Translations under genes and position numbers: made by a program
NCBI RefSeq assembly: GCF_039537705.1
Contig: NZ_BAABBA010000005.1
Span: forward strand, 1 to 64,000
Direction: 5' to 3'
Length of the DNA stretch: 64,000 bases
Source: Georgenia daeguensis
GTDB taxonomy: Bacteria; Actinomycetota; Actinomycetes; Actinomycetales; Actinomycetaceae
The notes under the pieces: generated by a model
What the model was told of the DNA's origin: nothing
Seen by the model: only the letters and a program-made list of their open reading frames with translations
The model's database searches: none
Shown here: in pieces, positions 35,655-44,529 of the stretch
Layout of the letters: each line of letters begins with the position of its first letter
Position numbering within the stretch: the first letter of the stretch is position 1

Positions 35655-36394
35655 CAGGGCCTGCCGTTCCGGGCGGCGGCTGCTGCCGACCGGCGGCCGG
35701 CGTCGGAAGGCTGCCCGTCGTGCGCGTGGAGATGTCGCTCACCGTCGGACGACGCCCGCAGGCCGGCCGGGACCGGCACCGCCTCGTACGGCGGGACCGT
35801 CGCGTGCTCGTCCCCTCCCCGCCGCAGCCCGAGGAGACCGGATCGCGTGCGGGTGTAGACGGCGCACTGCAGGTCCGCGTACCTGGCCCAGGAGCATGCT
35901 GCCCAATCCGCCGCCTCGGTCACCTCCTGGCGCCGCACCTCCAGCACCGTCAGCTCCCGCTCGGCCATCGCACGGGCGGCCCGTGCCTCGGCCCGGCGGG
36001 CGGCACGCCGCTCGGCCATCCGCCGGTCCTCGGCCCACTGCACCCTCTTCACCGCCGTCAGAGACGGATCCGGGCTACGAGCCGGGGCGTCCGACGGCGG
36101 GTCGTCGACCGCGTCGAGCAACCTCCGGCAGGCGGCCATCCGGGCATCGAGGTCCGCCTTGAGCCTGGCCTCCACGGTTCGCACGGCCAGCTCCTGCGCC
36201 TGCGCCTCGCCGTGCAGGCGGAGCGTGAGCTCGGTGTGGTGGGCGCCCGTGACGGACCGTGTCCGCAGGACGTCCCGCCACGCCCAGAGCGTCAGCCGCA
36301 CCACCCTGCGGGCGGGCACACGGACGGGCGCGACGGGGAGGTGGAGCGCAGCGACGGACGCCGGAGCTGACGCGGGCTGGCGGCTGTCAGACAT
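35654..36394 (-). CDS. Helical protein of unknown function, first gene of the OmpA operon
   Basis: 246 residues without a signal peptide or clear membrane helix. The middle is strongly helical and charged (EAQAQELAVRTVEARLKADL, then RRMAERRAARRAEARAARAM), suggesting a coiled coil. The C-terminus is Gly/Ala/Arg-rich and likely disordered. ATG at 36394 is preceded by GGAGAGGG. It overlaps the next gene by 4 nt. No family is recognised. The helical regions of this protein and of its neighbour may pair. Confidence 0.6.
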   Translation of the reverse strand: MSDSRQPASAPASVAALHLPVAPVRVPARRVVRLTLWAWRDVLRTRSVTGAHHTELTLRLHGEAQAQELAVRTVEARLKADLDARMAACRRLLDAVDDPPSDAPARSPDPSLTAVKRVQWAEDRRMAERRAARRAEARAARAMAERELTVLEVRRQEVTEAADWAACSWARYADLQCAVYTRTRSGLLGLRRGGDEHATVPPYEAVPVPAGLRASSDGERHLHAHDGQPSDAGRRSAAAAARNGRP

Positions 36395-36646
36395 CGGCAC
36401 CCTCTCCGTCGAAGGTCTCTGGCACATGCACCGGGAGGAGACAGCGAACCAGCCGCCCGGCCTGCATGGACGGATACGGAGACGAAGCCGGGGCCGAAAC
36501 GGCAGGGGTGAGATCAGTGTGGGACCGGGGTGGAGGTCGACCTGAGCTGACGCTCCGCCGGCGCTAACACGCCCGACCCAGAACCGTTACACCGGCTTTA
36601 CCGGAGGTGACGGGGCGGAAACATGGGTCCATAACAGTGTCCGTCC
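36395..36646. promoter_or_regulatory. Divergent promoter region (OmpA operon / GntR operon)
   Basis: 250 bp between divergent genes. gtgtcc-N6-ggacac at 36637-36654 is an inverted repeat that overlaps the GntR start codon and could be an autoregulatory operator. No ribosome site is seen before the GntR ATG, so its mRNA may be leaderless. Both points are inferences. Confidence 0.35.
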
Positions 36647-37390
36647 ATGGACACATCGCTCCTCCCCCGGACCCCACGCGCACCGCGGGGCGCCCTCGCA
36701 CCGCGCCGGCCGGCGCAGGAGCGCGTGTACGAGGCGCTCCGCGACGAGCTCCTCAGCGGTGCTGTCTCCCCCTTCGACCGGGTCACCGAGGAGCGGGTCG
36801 CCGACCGCTTCGGCGTCTCGCGCACGCCCGTGCGGGCCGCCCTCGGCCGGCTGCTCAGCGACGGGCTGCTGGTCCGGCGCGACGGCGTCCTCTACCGCTA
36901 CCTGCCGAGCCTCCACGAGCTCACCGAGCAATACGAGCTGCGCCTGACGCTGGAGCGGCGCGGCATCGAGCGCGCCGCCCAGGTTCCCGGCGCCGGGCAC
37001 GACCGGGCCGCCCTCGAGGCCGAGGTGGACCTCTGGCGCCGCCGTCGGCGCGACGGCGTCGCCCCCGACGCCGGGTTCGTCACCGCCGACGAGCAGTTCC
37101 ACGTCACCCTGCTCCGCGCGGCCGGCAACGCCGAGCTCGCCGCCGCCCTGATCGCCGTCAACCGCCGCATCCGCGCCGTGCGCATGCACGACTACCTCAC
37201 CCAGGACCGCGTGGATGCCACCGTCGCGGAGCACGTCGCGATCGGCGAGCTCGTCCTCGGCGGCCACCTCCCCGAGGCGCTGGAGGCGCTCGAGACCCAC
37301 GTGGGCCGCTCCCACGCGGTCGTCGAGGCCCGCGCCGCCCGGGCCCTGCACCTCAGCTCGCTCCCCCACCCCACGGAGGTACCCCGATGA
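36647..37390 (+). CDS. GntR-family regulator (FCD/FadR subfamily)
   Basis: 247 residues. An N-terminal winged helix (~18-85) includes RVYEALRDELLSGA, RVTEERVADRFGVSRTPVRA and LSDGLLVRRDG. A C-terminal FCD-type helical ligand domain has candidate metal-binding His/Asp residues (HVTLLRAAGN, HVAIGELVLGG, ETHVGRSHAVV). Its stop overlaps the allophanate hydrolase start (ATGA), so it probably controls this operon in response to a nitrogen compound. An inverted repeat overlaps its own start codon. Confidence 0.85.
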   Translation: MDTSLLPRTPRAPRGALAPRRPAQERVYEALRDELLSGAVSPFDRVTEERVADRFGVSRTPVRAALGRLLSDGLLVRRDGVLYRYLPSLHELTEQYELRLTLERRGIERAAQVPGAGHDRAALEAEVDLWRRRRRDGVAPDAGFVTADEQFHVTLLRAAGNAELAAALIAVNRRIRAVRMHDYLTQDRVDATVAEHVAIGELVLGGHLPEALEALETHVGRSHAVVEARAARALHLSSLPHPTEVPR

Positions 37391-39087
37391 CCGCCCCCAC
37401 CGCCGCCGTCGCCGCCGCGTTCGACCGCATCGATGCCGCGCACCGGCAGGACATCTGGATCCGGCTCCAGGACCGCGCCGCAGCCCTGGACGAGGCCGTC
37501 GACGTCGAGGCGCGGCTCGCGGCCGGGGCGGACCTGCCCCTGGCCGGGCTCACCTTCGCCGTCAAGGACAACATCGACGTCGCGGGGCTGCCGACGACGG
37601 CGGCCCACCCCGCCTTCCGGCGGGTCCCGGCGAGCACCGCGACGGCGGTCGAGCGCCTGCGCGCGGCCGGCGCCGTGCTGGTGGGCAAGACGAACCTCGA
37701 CCAGTTCGCCACCGGCCTGGTCGGCACCCGCAGCCCGTACGGGCGGGTGGCCAGCGCCCTCGACCCGGACCGGGTCTCCGGCGGCTCCAGCTCCGGCTCC
37801 GGCGTCGCCGTCGGCCTCGGCCTGGTGGACTTCGCCCTGGGGACCGACACCGCCGGGTCCGGCCGCGTGCCGGCGGCCTTCAACGGCGTCGTCGGCCTCA
37901 AGCCCACGCACGGGCTCGTCCCGGCCGACGGCGTGGTCCCCGCCTGCCCGTCCTACGACTGCGTCTCCGTCTTCGCCCCCGACGTCGCGCTGGCCGCCCG
38001 GGTGCTCGACGTGCTCGCCGGCCCCGCCGCCGCCTACCCGCACAGCAGGCCGCGGCCGGCCGACGCCCCGCTCGCCGCGCCGGCCCGGCCCGTCGTGGCG
38101 GTCCCGCGGGAGACGGACCTGGCGCCGCTCTCCCCGGCCATGCGGGGGCTGTTCGCCGACGCCGTCGCCCGGCTCGAGGCCACCGGCGCCGCCGTCCGCG
38201 AGATCGACCTCACGCCCTTCCTCGAGGCCGCGCGCCTGCTCTACGACGGCGGACTCGTGGCCGAGCGGGCCGCCTCCTTCGGGGAGTTCCTCGCCGCCCA
38301 CCCGGACGGCGCGGACCCGGCCGTCGCGGCGGTCGCCGACCGTGCGGCGCGCGTGCGCGGCACCCAGGTGGTCCGCGACCAGCAGCTCCTCGCCCGGCTC
38401 ACCGCCCGCGGCCTGGCCCTGCTCGACGGCGCCCACGCGCTGCTGCTGCCCACGGCGCCGGAGCACCCCCGCACCGCCGACGTGCTCGGCGACCGCGCCG
38501 GCGCCATCAACAGCCGGCTGGGCACGTACACGAACTTCGTCAACCTCATGGACCTCGCCGCCGTCGCCGTGCCGGCCGGGCGCGTGCCCGGCGAGGGCGC
38601 CTTCGGCGTCACCGTGGTCACGCGGGCGTTCGCGGACCAGGTCGGGCTCGACCTCGCCGCGCGTCTCCTCGGCGAGCCGACCCCGCCGGTCCCCTCCGGC
38701 GGCGTGGACGTCGCGGTCTTCGGCGCCCACCTGCGCGGCGAGCCCCTCAACGGCGACCTCGAGGCGCTCGGCGCCCGCTTCGCCGGCGAGATCGCCACCG
38801 CGCCCGGGCACCGGATGTACCTCGTGCCCGGCGACGTCCCGCGGCCCGTGGTCGCCGAGGCCACCTTCGGCATCGAGATCCCGGGCGAGCTGTGGCGGCT
38901 GCCGGCCGCCGCCGTCGCCACGCTCCTGACCAGCCTTCCCGCCCCCATGGCGCTGGGCCCGGTCCGGCTCGCCGACGGCCGCACCGTCACCGGGTTCACC
39001 GGCCGCCTCGACGGCACCGAGACCGACATCACCGCCCCCGGCGGCTGGCGCGCCTACCGCGCCACGGCCTTCGCCGTCGCCGGCTGA
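37387..39087 (+). CDS. atzF: Allophanate hydrolase
   Basis: 566 residues. The amidase-signature domain (~1-430) has catalytic Lys60 (FAVKDNIDVAG), a cis-Ser in GGSSSGSG (~135) and nucleophile Ser158 (GTDTAGSGR). The ~110-residue C-terminal domain (FGAHLRGEPLNGDLEALGARF, MYLVPGDVPRP, GFTGRLDGTETDITAPGGWR) is diagnostic for AtzF-type allophanate hydrolases, which convert allophanate to ammonia and CO2. No urea carboxylase gene lies nearby, so allophanate must come from elsewhere, for example from biuret or carboxyguanidine. It is overlapped by the GntR gene and followed by an ABC importer. Confidence 0.9.
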   Translation: MTAPTAAVAAAFDRIDAAHRQDIWIRLQDRAAALDEAVDVEARLAAGADLPLAGLTFAVKDNIDVAGLPTTAAHPAFRRVPASTATAVERLRAAGAVLVGKTNLDQFATGLVGTRSPYGRVASALDPDRVSGGSSSGSGVAVGLGLVDFALGTDTAGSGRVPAAFNGVVGLKPTHGLVPADGVVPACPSYDCVSVFAPDVALAARVLDVLAGPAAAYPHSRPRPADAPLAAPARPVVAVPRETDLAPLSPAMRGLFADAVARLEATGAAVREIDLTPFLEAARLLYDGGLVAERAASFGEFLAAHPDGADPAVAAVADRAARVRGTQVVRDQQLLARLTARGLALLDGAHALLLPTAPEHPRTADVLGDRAGAINSRLGTYTNFVNLMDLAAVAVPAGRVPGEGAFGVTVVTRAFADQVGLDLAARLLGEPTPPVPSGGVDVAVFGAHLRGEPLNGDLEALGARFAGEIATAPGHRMYLVPGDVPRPVVAEATFGIEIPGELWRLPAAAVATLLTSLPAPMALGPVRLADGRTVTGFTGRLDGTETDITAPGGWRAYRATAFAVAG

Positions 39088-39133
39088 CCACCTCTTCCGC
39101 TTTCCCCGCCCGTCCCACCCACGAGGAGCCCTC

Positions 39134-40099
39134 ATGAACCGCCGTCCCCTCCGCCCCGCCGCCGCCCTCACCGTCGCCGGGCTGCTCGCGGCTTCCCTCG
39201 CCGCCTGCACCCCGGCCGACTCCGCGGCCTCCGGCGACACCGTCACGGTCGGCACCCTGCGCGCCCAGCCGCACCTGTTCACGCCGTTCTTCTACGACGA
39301 CTTCGCCCCCGAGGGCACCGAGTTCGAGATCGTCCTGTTCGACACCTCCACCGACATCAAGAACGCCGTGGTCTCCGGCTCCGTGGACTTCGGGGTCACC
39401 GGGGCGCCGTCGGTCCTCGCCGGCGTGGCCGCGGACCAGGGGGTGCGCATCGTCGCCTCCTCGGCCGACGGCGGGACCCGGATCGTCGGGTCCCCGGACA
39501 TCGCGGGCCCCCAGGACCTCGTGGGCCGGTCCATCGGCTACCCGATGGGCTCCTCGCAGGAGATCCTGCTCAAGCTGACCCTCGCCGCCCAGGGCATCGA
39601 CCCGGCCGACGTCGAGCTGGTCAACCTGCCCTTCGCGGAGATGGCCGGCGCCTACGAGTCCGGCCAGATCGACGCGATGTCCTCGGCGGAGATGGGGCCC
39701 TCCATCGCCATGGAGGCCGGCGCCGTCGAGATCGTCTCCCCGTACGAGACCCCGGTGGGCAGGGTCAACATCGTCCTCGCCACCAGCGAGGAGCTCATCG
39801 AGTCCGATCCCGAGCTCGTGCAGCAGGTGGTCGACGCGCACGTCCAGGCCAGCGAGCACCTGGCCGCCAGCCCGGAGGAGTGGGCCACCGGCCTGGTGGA
39901 GGAGTTCGGCCTGGACCCGGCCGTGGTCGAGCGGGCCATCACCAACGTGTGGCCGCGGTGGGCGCTCGACGACGCCTACCAGGCGCAGGTCTTCGCCCTC
40001 GCCGACGAGATGGTCGCCTTCGACCAGCTCGACGGCGCGCCGGACACCTCCCAGATCTTCGACACGACCTTCGTCGAGGCCAGCACCTACGCGGACTGA
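39134..40099 (+). CDS. ABC transporter substrate-binding lipoprotein (NitT/TauT type)
   Basis: 321 residues. The lipoprotein signal has its lipobox Cys at residue 25 (SLAACTPA). The SsuA/TauA-like fold includes TVTVGTLRAQPHLF, FDTSTDIKNAVVSGSVDFGV, DLVGRSIGYPMGSSQEILL and ESGQIDAMSSAEMGPS. It would deliver a small nitrogen compound to the permease. The operon with allophanate hydrolase suggests a urea-, guanidine- or amide-like ligand. AGGAG precedes the ATG. Confidence 0.87.
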   Translation: MNRRPLRPAAALTVAGLLAASLAACTPADSAASGDTVTVGTLRAQPHLFTPFFYDDFAPEGTEFEIVLFDTSTDIKNAVVSGSVDFGVTGAPSVLAGVAADQGVRIVASSADGGTRIVGSPDIAGPQDLVGRSIGYPMGSSQEILLKLTLAAQGIDPADVELVNLPFAEMAGAYESGQIDAMSSAEMGPSIAMEAGAVEIVSPYETPVGRVNIVLATSEELIESDPELVQQVVDAHVQASEHLAASPEEWATGLVEEFGLDPAVVERAITNVWPRWALDDAYQAQVFALADEMVAFDQLDGAPDTSQIFDTTFVEASTYAD

Positions 40100-40138
40100 C
40101 CGTTCCCGACCCGTTCCCCGACCTGAGCTGGAGGAACC

Positions 40139-41179
40139 ATGACCACCACCGACCAGACCCGCTCCCCCGGGTCACCCGCCGTGACCGAGACACCCGCCGA
40201 CGCGGGACGCCCCGCCGACGAGGAGACCGCCGCCCGGGCCGCACGCCGCCTCGGGGACAGGACCCCCGCCCAGGCCGGCCCGGCGACGGCGGCACGCTCC
40301 GTCGTCGTCCCCGCCGGTACCGGGCGGCCCGGGAAGGCCAGGCGCCCCCGCGAGACGGGCGGCCCCGCCGCCGGCCAGCGCCGCAGCCGCTTCGGCTGGG
40401 CGCTCGCGCTGCCCGTGCCGCTGCTGCTCCTGCTGCTGTGGGACCGCGGCGTGCACGGGGCGTGGACCCTGCCGTTCGACATCAAGATGGAGTTCCTGCC
40501 CACGCCGGCGGAGGTGGGCGCGCGGCTGGTGGACGTCGCCGTCGGCGGGATCATGGACGACGCCTTCAGCGGCACGCTCTGGGTGCACCTGTGGGCCTCG
40601 ACGGCGCGCGTGCTGCAGGGCTTCGCCCTCGCGGCCGTCGTCGCCGTGCCGCTGGGCGTGGTCATGGGGCGGTCCCGGCTCGTGTTCCGCATGCTCGAGC
40701 CGACGATCAACCTGATCCGGCCGATCCCGGTGACCGCCTGGGCGCCGCTGACCCTGCTCATCATCGGGTTCGGCGACCGCTCGACGGTGTTCCTGGTGTT
40801 CGTCGCCGCGTTCTTCCCGATCCTGCTCAACACCATCGCCGGGGTGCGGCAGGTGCCCGAGCGGCTGCTCGAGGCCGCCGCGATGCTCGGCACGCCGCCG
40901 GGCCAGGCGCTGTACAAGATCGTCCTCCCCGCCGCGGCGCCGAGCGTGGTGGGCGGGATGCGGATCGCGCTCGGGCTGGCGTGGGTGATCCTCGTGGTCG
41001 GCGAGACCGTGGGCATCAACGTCGGTCTCGGCGCCATGATCACGCAGGCCCGGGAGCAGTCCCGCACCGACCTGATCATCGTCGGCATGGTCGTCATCGG
41101 CCTGGCCGGCTTCGTCGCCGACCGCCTCCTCACCCTCCTCGTCCGTGTCCTCGCCGGCCGTCGGCCCCTCGTGAAGTAG
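40139..41179 (+). CDS. ABC transporter permease (NitT/TauT type)
   Basis: 346 residues. An unusually long polar N-terminus of ~80 residues (Pro/Ala/Arg-rich) precedes six membrane helices. The EAA loop is ERLLEAAAMLGTPPGQALYKIVLPAAAPSVVGGMRIALG (given in parts: EAAAMLGTPPG, then VLPAAAPSVVGG), typical for contacting the ATPase. It lies 39 nt after the binding-protein gene and 12 nt before the ATPase gene. Confidence 0.9.
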   Translation: MTTTDQTRSPGSPAVTETPADAGRPADEETAARAARRLGDRTPAQAGPATAARSVVVPAGTGRPGKARRPRETGGPAAGQRRSRFGWALALPVPLLLLLLWDRGVHGAWTLPFDIKMEFLPTPAEVGARLVDVAVGGIMDDAFSGTLWVHLWASTARVLQGFALAAVVAVPLGVVMGRSRLVFRMLEPTINLIRPIPVTAWAPLTLLIIGFGDRSTVFLVFVAAFFPILLNTIAGVRQVPERLLEAAAMLGTPPGQALYKIVLPAAAPSVVGGMRIALGLAWVILVVGETVGINVGLGAMITQAREQSRTDLIIVGMVVIGLAGFVADRLLTLLVRVLAGRRPLVK

Positions 41180-41191
41180 CAGGAGAACCCC

Positions 41192-41992
41192 ATGAAGATC
41201 GGACCCGTCCGCGAGAACCGTCCCGCCGGCATCGTCCTGCGCGACCTCGGCAAGCACTTCCCCGGCGCCCCGCTGCCCGCCGTCGCCGGGGTCACCATCG
41301 ACATCCGGGAGGGAGAGTTCGTCTGCGTCGTCGGCGCCAGCGGGTGCGGCAAGTCCACCGTGCTGCGCATGGTCGCCGGCTTCGAGAGCGCCACCGCGGG
41401 AGACGTGCTGGTCGACGGCGAGCCGGTCACCGGGCCCGGGCCGGACCGCGGCGTCGTGTTCCAGGACTACGGCCTCTTCCCGTGGCTGACGGTGCGGGAG
41501 AACGTCGCCTACGGGCCGCGCCAGGCCCGGCTCCCGCGCTCGTTCGTGGCCGCCCGCACCGCGGAGGCGGTGGAGGCCGTGGGGCTGACCCGGGTGGCGG
41601 GCTCGTTCCCGCACCAGCTCTCCGGCGGCATGCAGCAGCGGGTGGCGATCGCCCGCGTGCTGGCCAACAAGCCCGCGGTGCTCCTGATGGACGAGCCGTT
41701 CGGGGCGCTGGACGCCCTGACCCGCAGCGACATGCAGCACGAGCTGCGCCGGATCCACCGCGACGCCGGGGTCACGGTCGTGTTCGTGACGCACAGCATC
41801 GAGGAGGCCGTCTACCTCGCCGACCGAGTGGTCGTCATGGCCGGCGGCTCCGCGCACGGGAACGCCGGCCACGTGCGCGAGATCGTCGACGTCGACCTCG
41901 AGGGCGACCGCGACCCGACCTCGCCGGAGTTCAACGCGATCGAGCGGCGCATCGACGCCCTGGTGCACGCCGGGAACGCCGCGGTGGCGTGA
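41192..41992 (+). CDS. ABC transporter ATP-binding protein (NitT/TauT type)
   Basis: 266 residues. Walker A GASGCGKST (48-56), Q-loop VVFQDYGLFPW, signature LSGGMQQRVAIAR (~145), Walker B LLMDEPFGALD (~165) and the H-loop FVTHSIEEAVYLADR are all present, so it should hydrolyse ATP. The order and sequence fit SsuB/TauB/NrtD-type ATPases. It closes the allophanate hydrolase operon. Confidence 0.92.
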   Translation: MKIGPVRENRPAGIVLRDLGKHFPGAPLPAVAGVTIDIREGEFVCVVGASGCGKSTVLRMVAGFESATAGDVLVDGEPVTGPGPDRGVVFQDYGLFPWLTVRENVAYGPRQARLPRSFVAARTAEAVEAVGLTRVAGSFPHQLSGGMQQRVAIARVLANKPAVLLMDEPFGALDALTRSDMQHELRRIHRDAGVTVVFVTHSIEEAVYLADRVVVMAGGSAHGNAGHVREIVDVDLEGDRDPTSPEFNAIERRIDALVHAGNAAVA

Positions 41993-42072
41993 GTTGGGGT
42001 GCGCCCGCCTGGCGGGCGCACCCCTCCGGCGTCGTCGTGGTGGCACGGTGAGAAACCGGGAAATGCAAGAGA

Positions 42073-42088
42073 TGGCAACTCGTTGCCA
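42073..42088. promoter_or_regulatory. Palindrome upstream of GH3 gene, possible operator
   Basis: tggcaac-tc-gttgcca is a perfect 7-bp-arm palindrome about 90 bp before the GH3 start. Sugar-responsive LacI-type regulators of actinobacteria bind palindromes of this size. No such regulator gene is next to it. Confidence 0.4.
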
Positions 42089-42176
42089 CGGCGGTATCCG
42101 ACCGCCAGAGTCCGGGGCAACCGGTGGAGCATCGACGCTCGGCCGGCTCGTCGATGTTTCAAGGGGGAACCATCAC

Positions 42177-44276
42177 ATGGGTAAGCACCGCACCCGGGCG
42201 AACGGACGCGCAGCAGCAGCTGCCGCCGTCGCCATCCCGCTCTCGCTCGCGCTCGCGGGCGGGGCACTCGCCGCGACACCGGACCACTCCGGTGCCGGCG
42301 GCAACCCGCCCGCCCACTCCAACGCCGGCGGGAAGAACGCGCCGGAGGTCGAGGCCCGCGTCAAGCCCGTCCTCAAGAAGGGCCAGCGCGAGTTCCGCGA
42401 CCTCAACGCCAACGGCCAGGTCGACACCTACGAGGACTGGCGCGAGTCGCCGTCGGAGCGCGCCGCGGACCTCGTGTCCCGGATGACGCTCGAGGAGAAG
42501 GCCGGCCTCATGCACATCACCTCCGAGCGGCGGGGGGCGCCGGCCGGCACGGTGGTGGACGACCCGTACGCACCCACGGTCGGCTACGTCGAGGACCGGA
42601 ACATCCGGTACCTCGTCATCCGCGACAACCCCACCGCCGCCCAGCTCGCCGACCGGGCGAACGACTACCAGGAGCTCGCCGAGGCCTCCCGGCTCGGCAT
42701 CCCGGTGGTCTTCACCTCCAACCCGCGCAACCACGTCAACCCCGACCAGCAGTTCGGGATCAGCGAGGCCACCGGGCAGTTCTCGCTCTGGCCCGGCAGC
42801 CTCGGGCTGGCCGCGAGCCACGACCCCGAGGTCGTGCGCGGCTTCGCCGAGATCGCCCGGGAGGAGTGGCGCGCCGCCGGCATCCACAAGATCTACGGCT
42901 ACCAGATCGAGACGGCGACCGAGCCCCGCTGGAACCGGGTCTCCGGCACGTTCGGGGAGAGCCCCGAGCTCAACGCCGACATCGCCCGCGAGCTCGTGCT
43001 CGGTTTCCAGGGCGAGGAGCTGGGCCGCGACTCCGTGGCCCAGACCATCAAGCACTTCCCCGGCGACGGCGCCGTGCTGCGCGGGCTCGACCCGCACAAC
43101 GAGCAGGGCCAGTGGGCGATCTACCCGACCGAGGGCAGCCTGTACGACTACCAGCTGCCCCCGTTCCAGGCCGCGATCGACGCCGGCGCGAGCTCGGTGA
43201 TGTCCTACTACAACGTCCCCAACAACGAGCTCAGCGCCGACCAGCTGCCCAAGCACCTCTGGTACTCCGAGGACCAGCAGTTCGAGGAGGTCGCGGGCGC
43301 GTACAACAAGGCCATCATCGACGGCCTGCTCAAGGGCGAGCTGGGCTTCACCGGCTACGTCAACAGCGACAGCGGCATCCTCACCACCACGGCCTGGGGC
43401 GAGGCCATCCAGGCCATGACCCTCGAGCAGCGGTACGCCAAGGCGGTGGACGCGGGCATCGCCCTGTTCTCCGACTACAACGACCCGACCGGCCTGATCA
43501 ACGCCGTCAACCAGGGGCTGCTCGCCGAGTCCGACCTGGACCCGCACGTGCAGTCCCTCCTCGAGGAGATCTTCACCCTCGGCCTGTTCGAGGACCCGTA
43601 CGTCGACCCGGCCCGCGCCCAGGAGATCGCCGACTCGGCGGAGTCCCAGGCGGTGGCCGACGAGGCGCACCGCAAGTCCGTGACGCTCCTGCGCAACGAC
43701 GCCGGCCAGCTGCCGCTGGACGACGACGCCCTGGCGGGGACGCGGCTGTACGTCGAGGTCTTCACCCGGACGAACGCGGCGAACCAGACGGCGGCACTGA
43801 AGAACGTCATCCGTGCGGCCGACCCCTCGGTGCAGATCGTCGACACCCCCGAGGAGGCCACCGACGCGCTGGTCCTCGTCCGCCCGAACAGCTACGAGCT
43901 GCCGGACGGCTCGGCGAAGTCGGTCGAGCTCGACGCCAACACCGGCGTGAACGTGGACCGGATCAAAAAGATCGAGGCCACGGTCCCGACCATCCTCGCC
44001 GTCAACGCCGTCCTGCCCTGGGTCATCGAGGAGATCGAGCCCGGCGCGGCGTCGGTCATCGCCACCTTCGACGTCAAGACCGAGGCGCTCTGGGGCGCCG
44101 TCCGCGGGGAGTTCAACCCCACGGGCCAGCTGCCGGTCACGCTGCCGGCGGACCAGGCCGCGGTCGAGGCGAACGCGTCCGACGTCCCCGGCTACGCCGA
44201 GACGTTCGACTACGCGTACACCAACGCCGCGGGTGACACCTACGAGTTCGGCTTCGGCCTGAGCTACGAGGAGTAG
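42177..44276 (+). CDS. Secreted glycoside hydrolase family 3 enzyme
   Basis: 699 residues with a signal peptide (to ~residue 33). A dockerin-like calcium loop (DLNANGQVDTYEDW, ~residues 74-87) is followed by the GH3 N-terminal barrel, which has SERAADLVSRMTLEEKAGLM, KHFPGDG and the nucleophile Asp398 in GYVNSDSG. The C-terminal sandwich domain starts at VALL-like SVTLLRNDAGQLPL and ends with TYEFGFGLSYEE. It should release sugars, such as glucose, from oligosaccharides outside the cell. AAGGGGGAAC precedes the ATG. A possible LacI-type operator lies upstream and a perfect 18-bp hairpin terminator downstream. Confidence 0.9.
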   Translation: MGKHRTRANGRAAAAAAVAIPLSLALAGGALAATPDHSGAGGNPPAHSNAGGKNAPEVEARVKPVLKKGQREFRDLNANGQVDTYEDWRESPSERAADLVSRMTLEEKAGLMHITSERRGAPAGTVVDDPYAPTVGYVEDRNIRYLVIRDNPTAAQLADRANDYQELAEASRLGIPVVFTSNPRNHVNPDQQFGISEATGQFSLWPGSLGLAASHDPEVVRGFAEIAREEWRAAGIHKIYGYQIETATEPRWNRVSGTFGESPELNADIARELVLGFQGEELGRDSVAQTIKHFPGDGAVLRGLDPHNEQGQWAIYPTEGSLYDYQLPPFQAAIDAGASSVMSYYNVPNNELSADQLPKHLWYSEDQQFEEVAGAYNKAIIDGLLKGELGFTGYVNSDSGILTTTAWGEAIQAMTLEQRYAKAVDAGIALFSDYNDPTGLINAVNQGLLAESDLDPHVQSLLEEIFTLGLFEDPYVDPARAQEIADSAESQAVADEAHRKSVTLLRNDAGQLPLDDDALAGTRLYVEVFTRTNAANQTAALKNVIRAADPSVQIVDTPEEATDALVLVRPNSYELPDGSAKSVELDANTGVNVDRIKKIEATVPTILAVNAVLPWVIEEIEPGAASVIATFDVKTEALWGAVRGEFNPTGQLPVTLPADQAAVEANASDVPGYAETFDYAYTNAAGDTYEFGFGLSYEE

Positions 44277-44310
44277 CCGGGCGCGTCGCCCGACGCCCCA
44301 CCCGGTAGGT

Positions 44311-44352
44311 CAGAGGTCGCCGTGCTCGAATCGCCGAGCACGGCGACCTCTG
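44311..44352 (+). terminator. Terminator of the GH3 gene
   Basis: cagaggtcgccgtgctcg (44311-44328) pairs without mismatch with the reverse complement at 44335-44352 around a 6-nt loop. Confidence 0.9.
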
Positions 44353-44529
44353 CCGTGCGTGCCTCACGCTCGTGCCCCGACTTCAGCCGCTCCGGGGTCG
44401 GGCACCTGCTAACTTGACCGGACCTGTAGCTCAGCCGAATCGCGTCACCAGGCGACACCGCCGTCGCACCCACAGACGCCGTGCCCTCACCCGGCACGCA
44501 CCTTCCGCCACTCACCGGAGATTCGAGCC

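Noticed and set aside
44415..44490. tRNA-like stretch (gacctgtagctcagccg)
   Set aside because: It resembles a tRNA 5' end and D-arm, but no TPsiC arm (GTTCRA), no anticodon stem and no pairing acceptor end follow.
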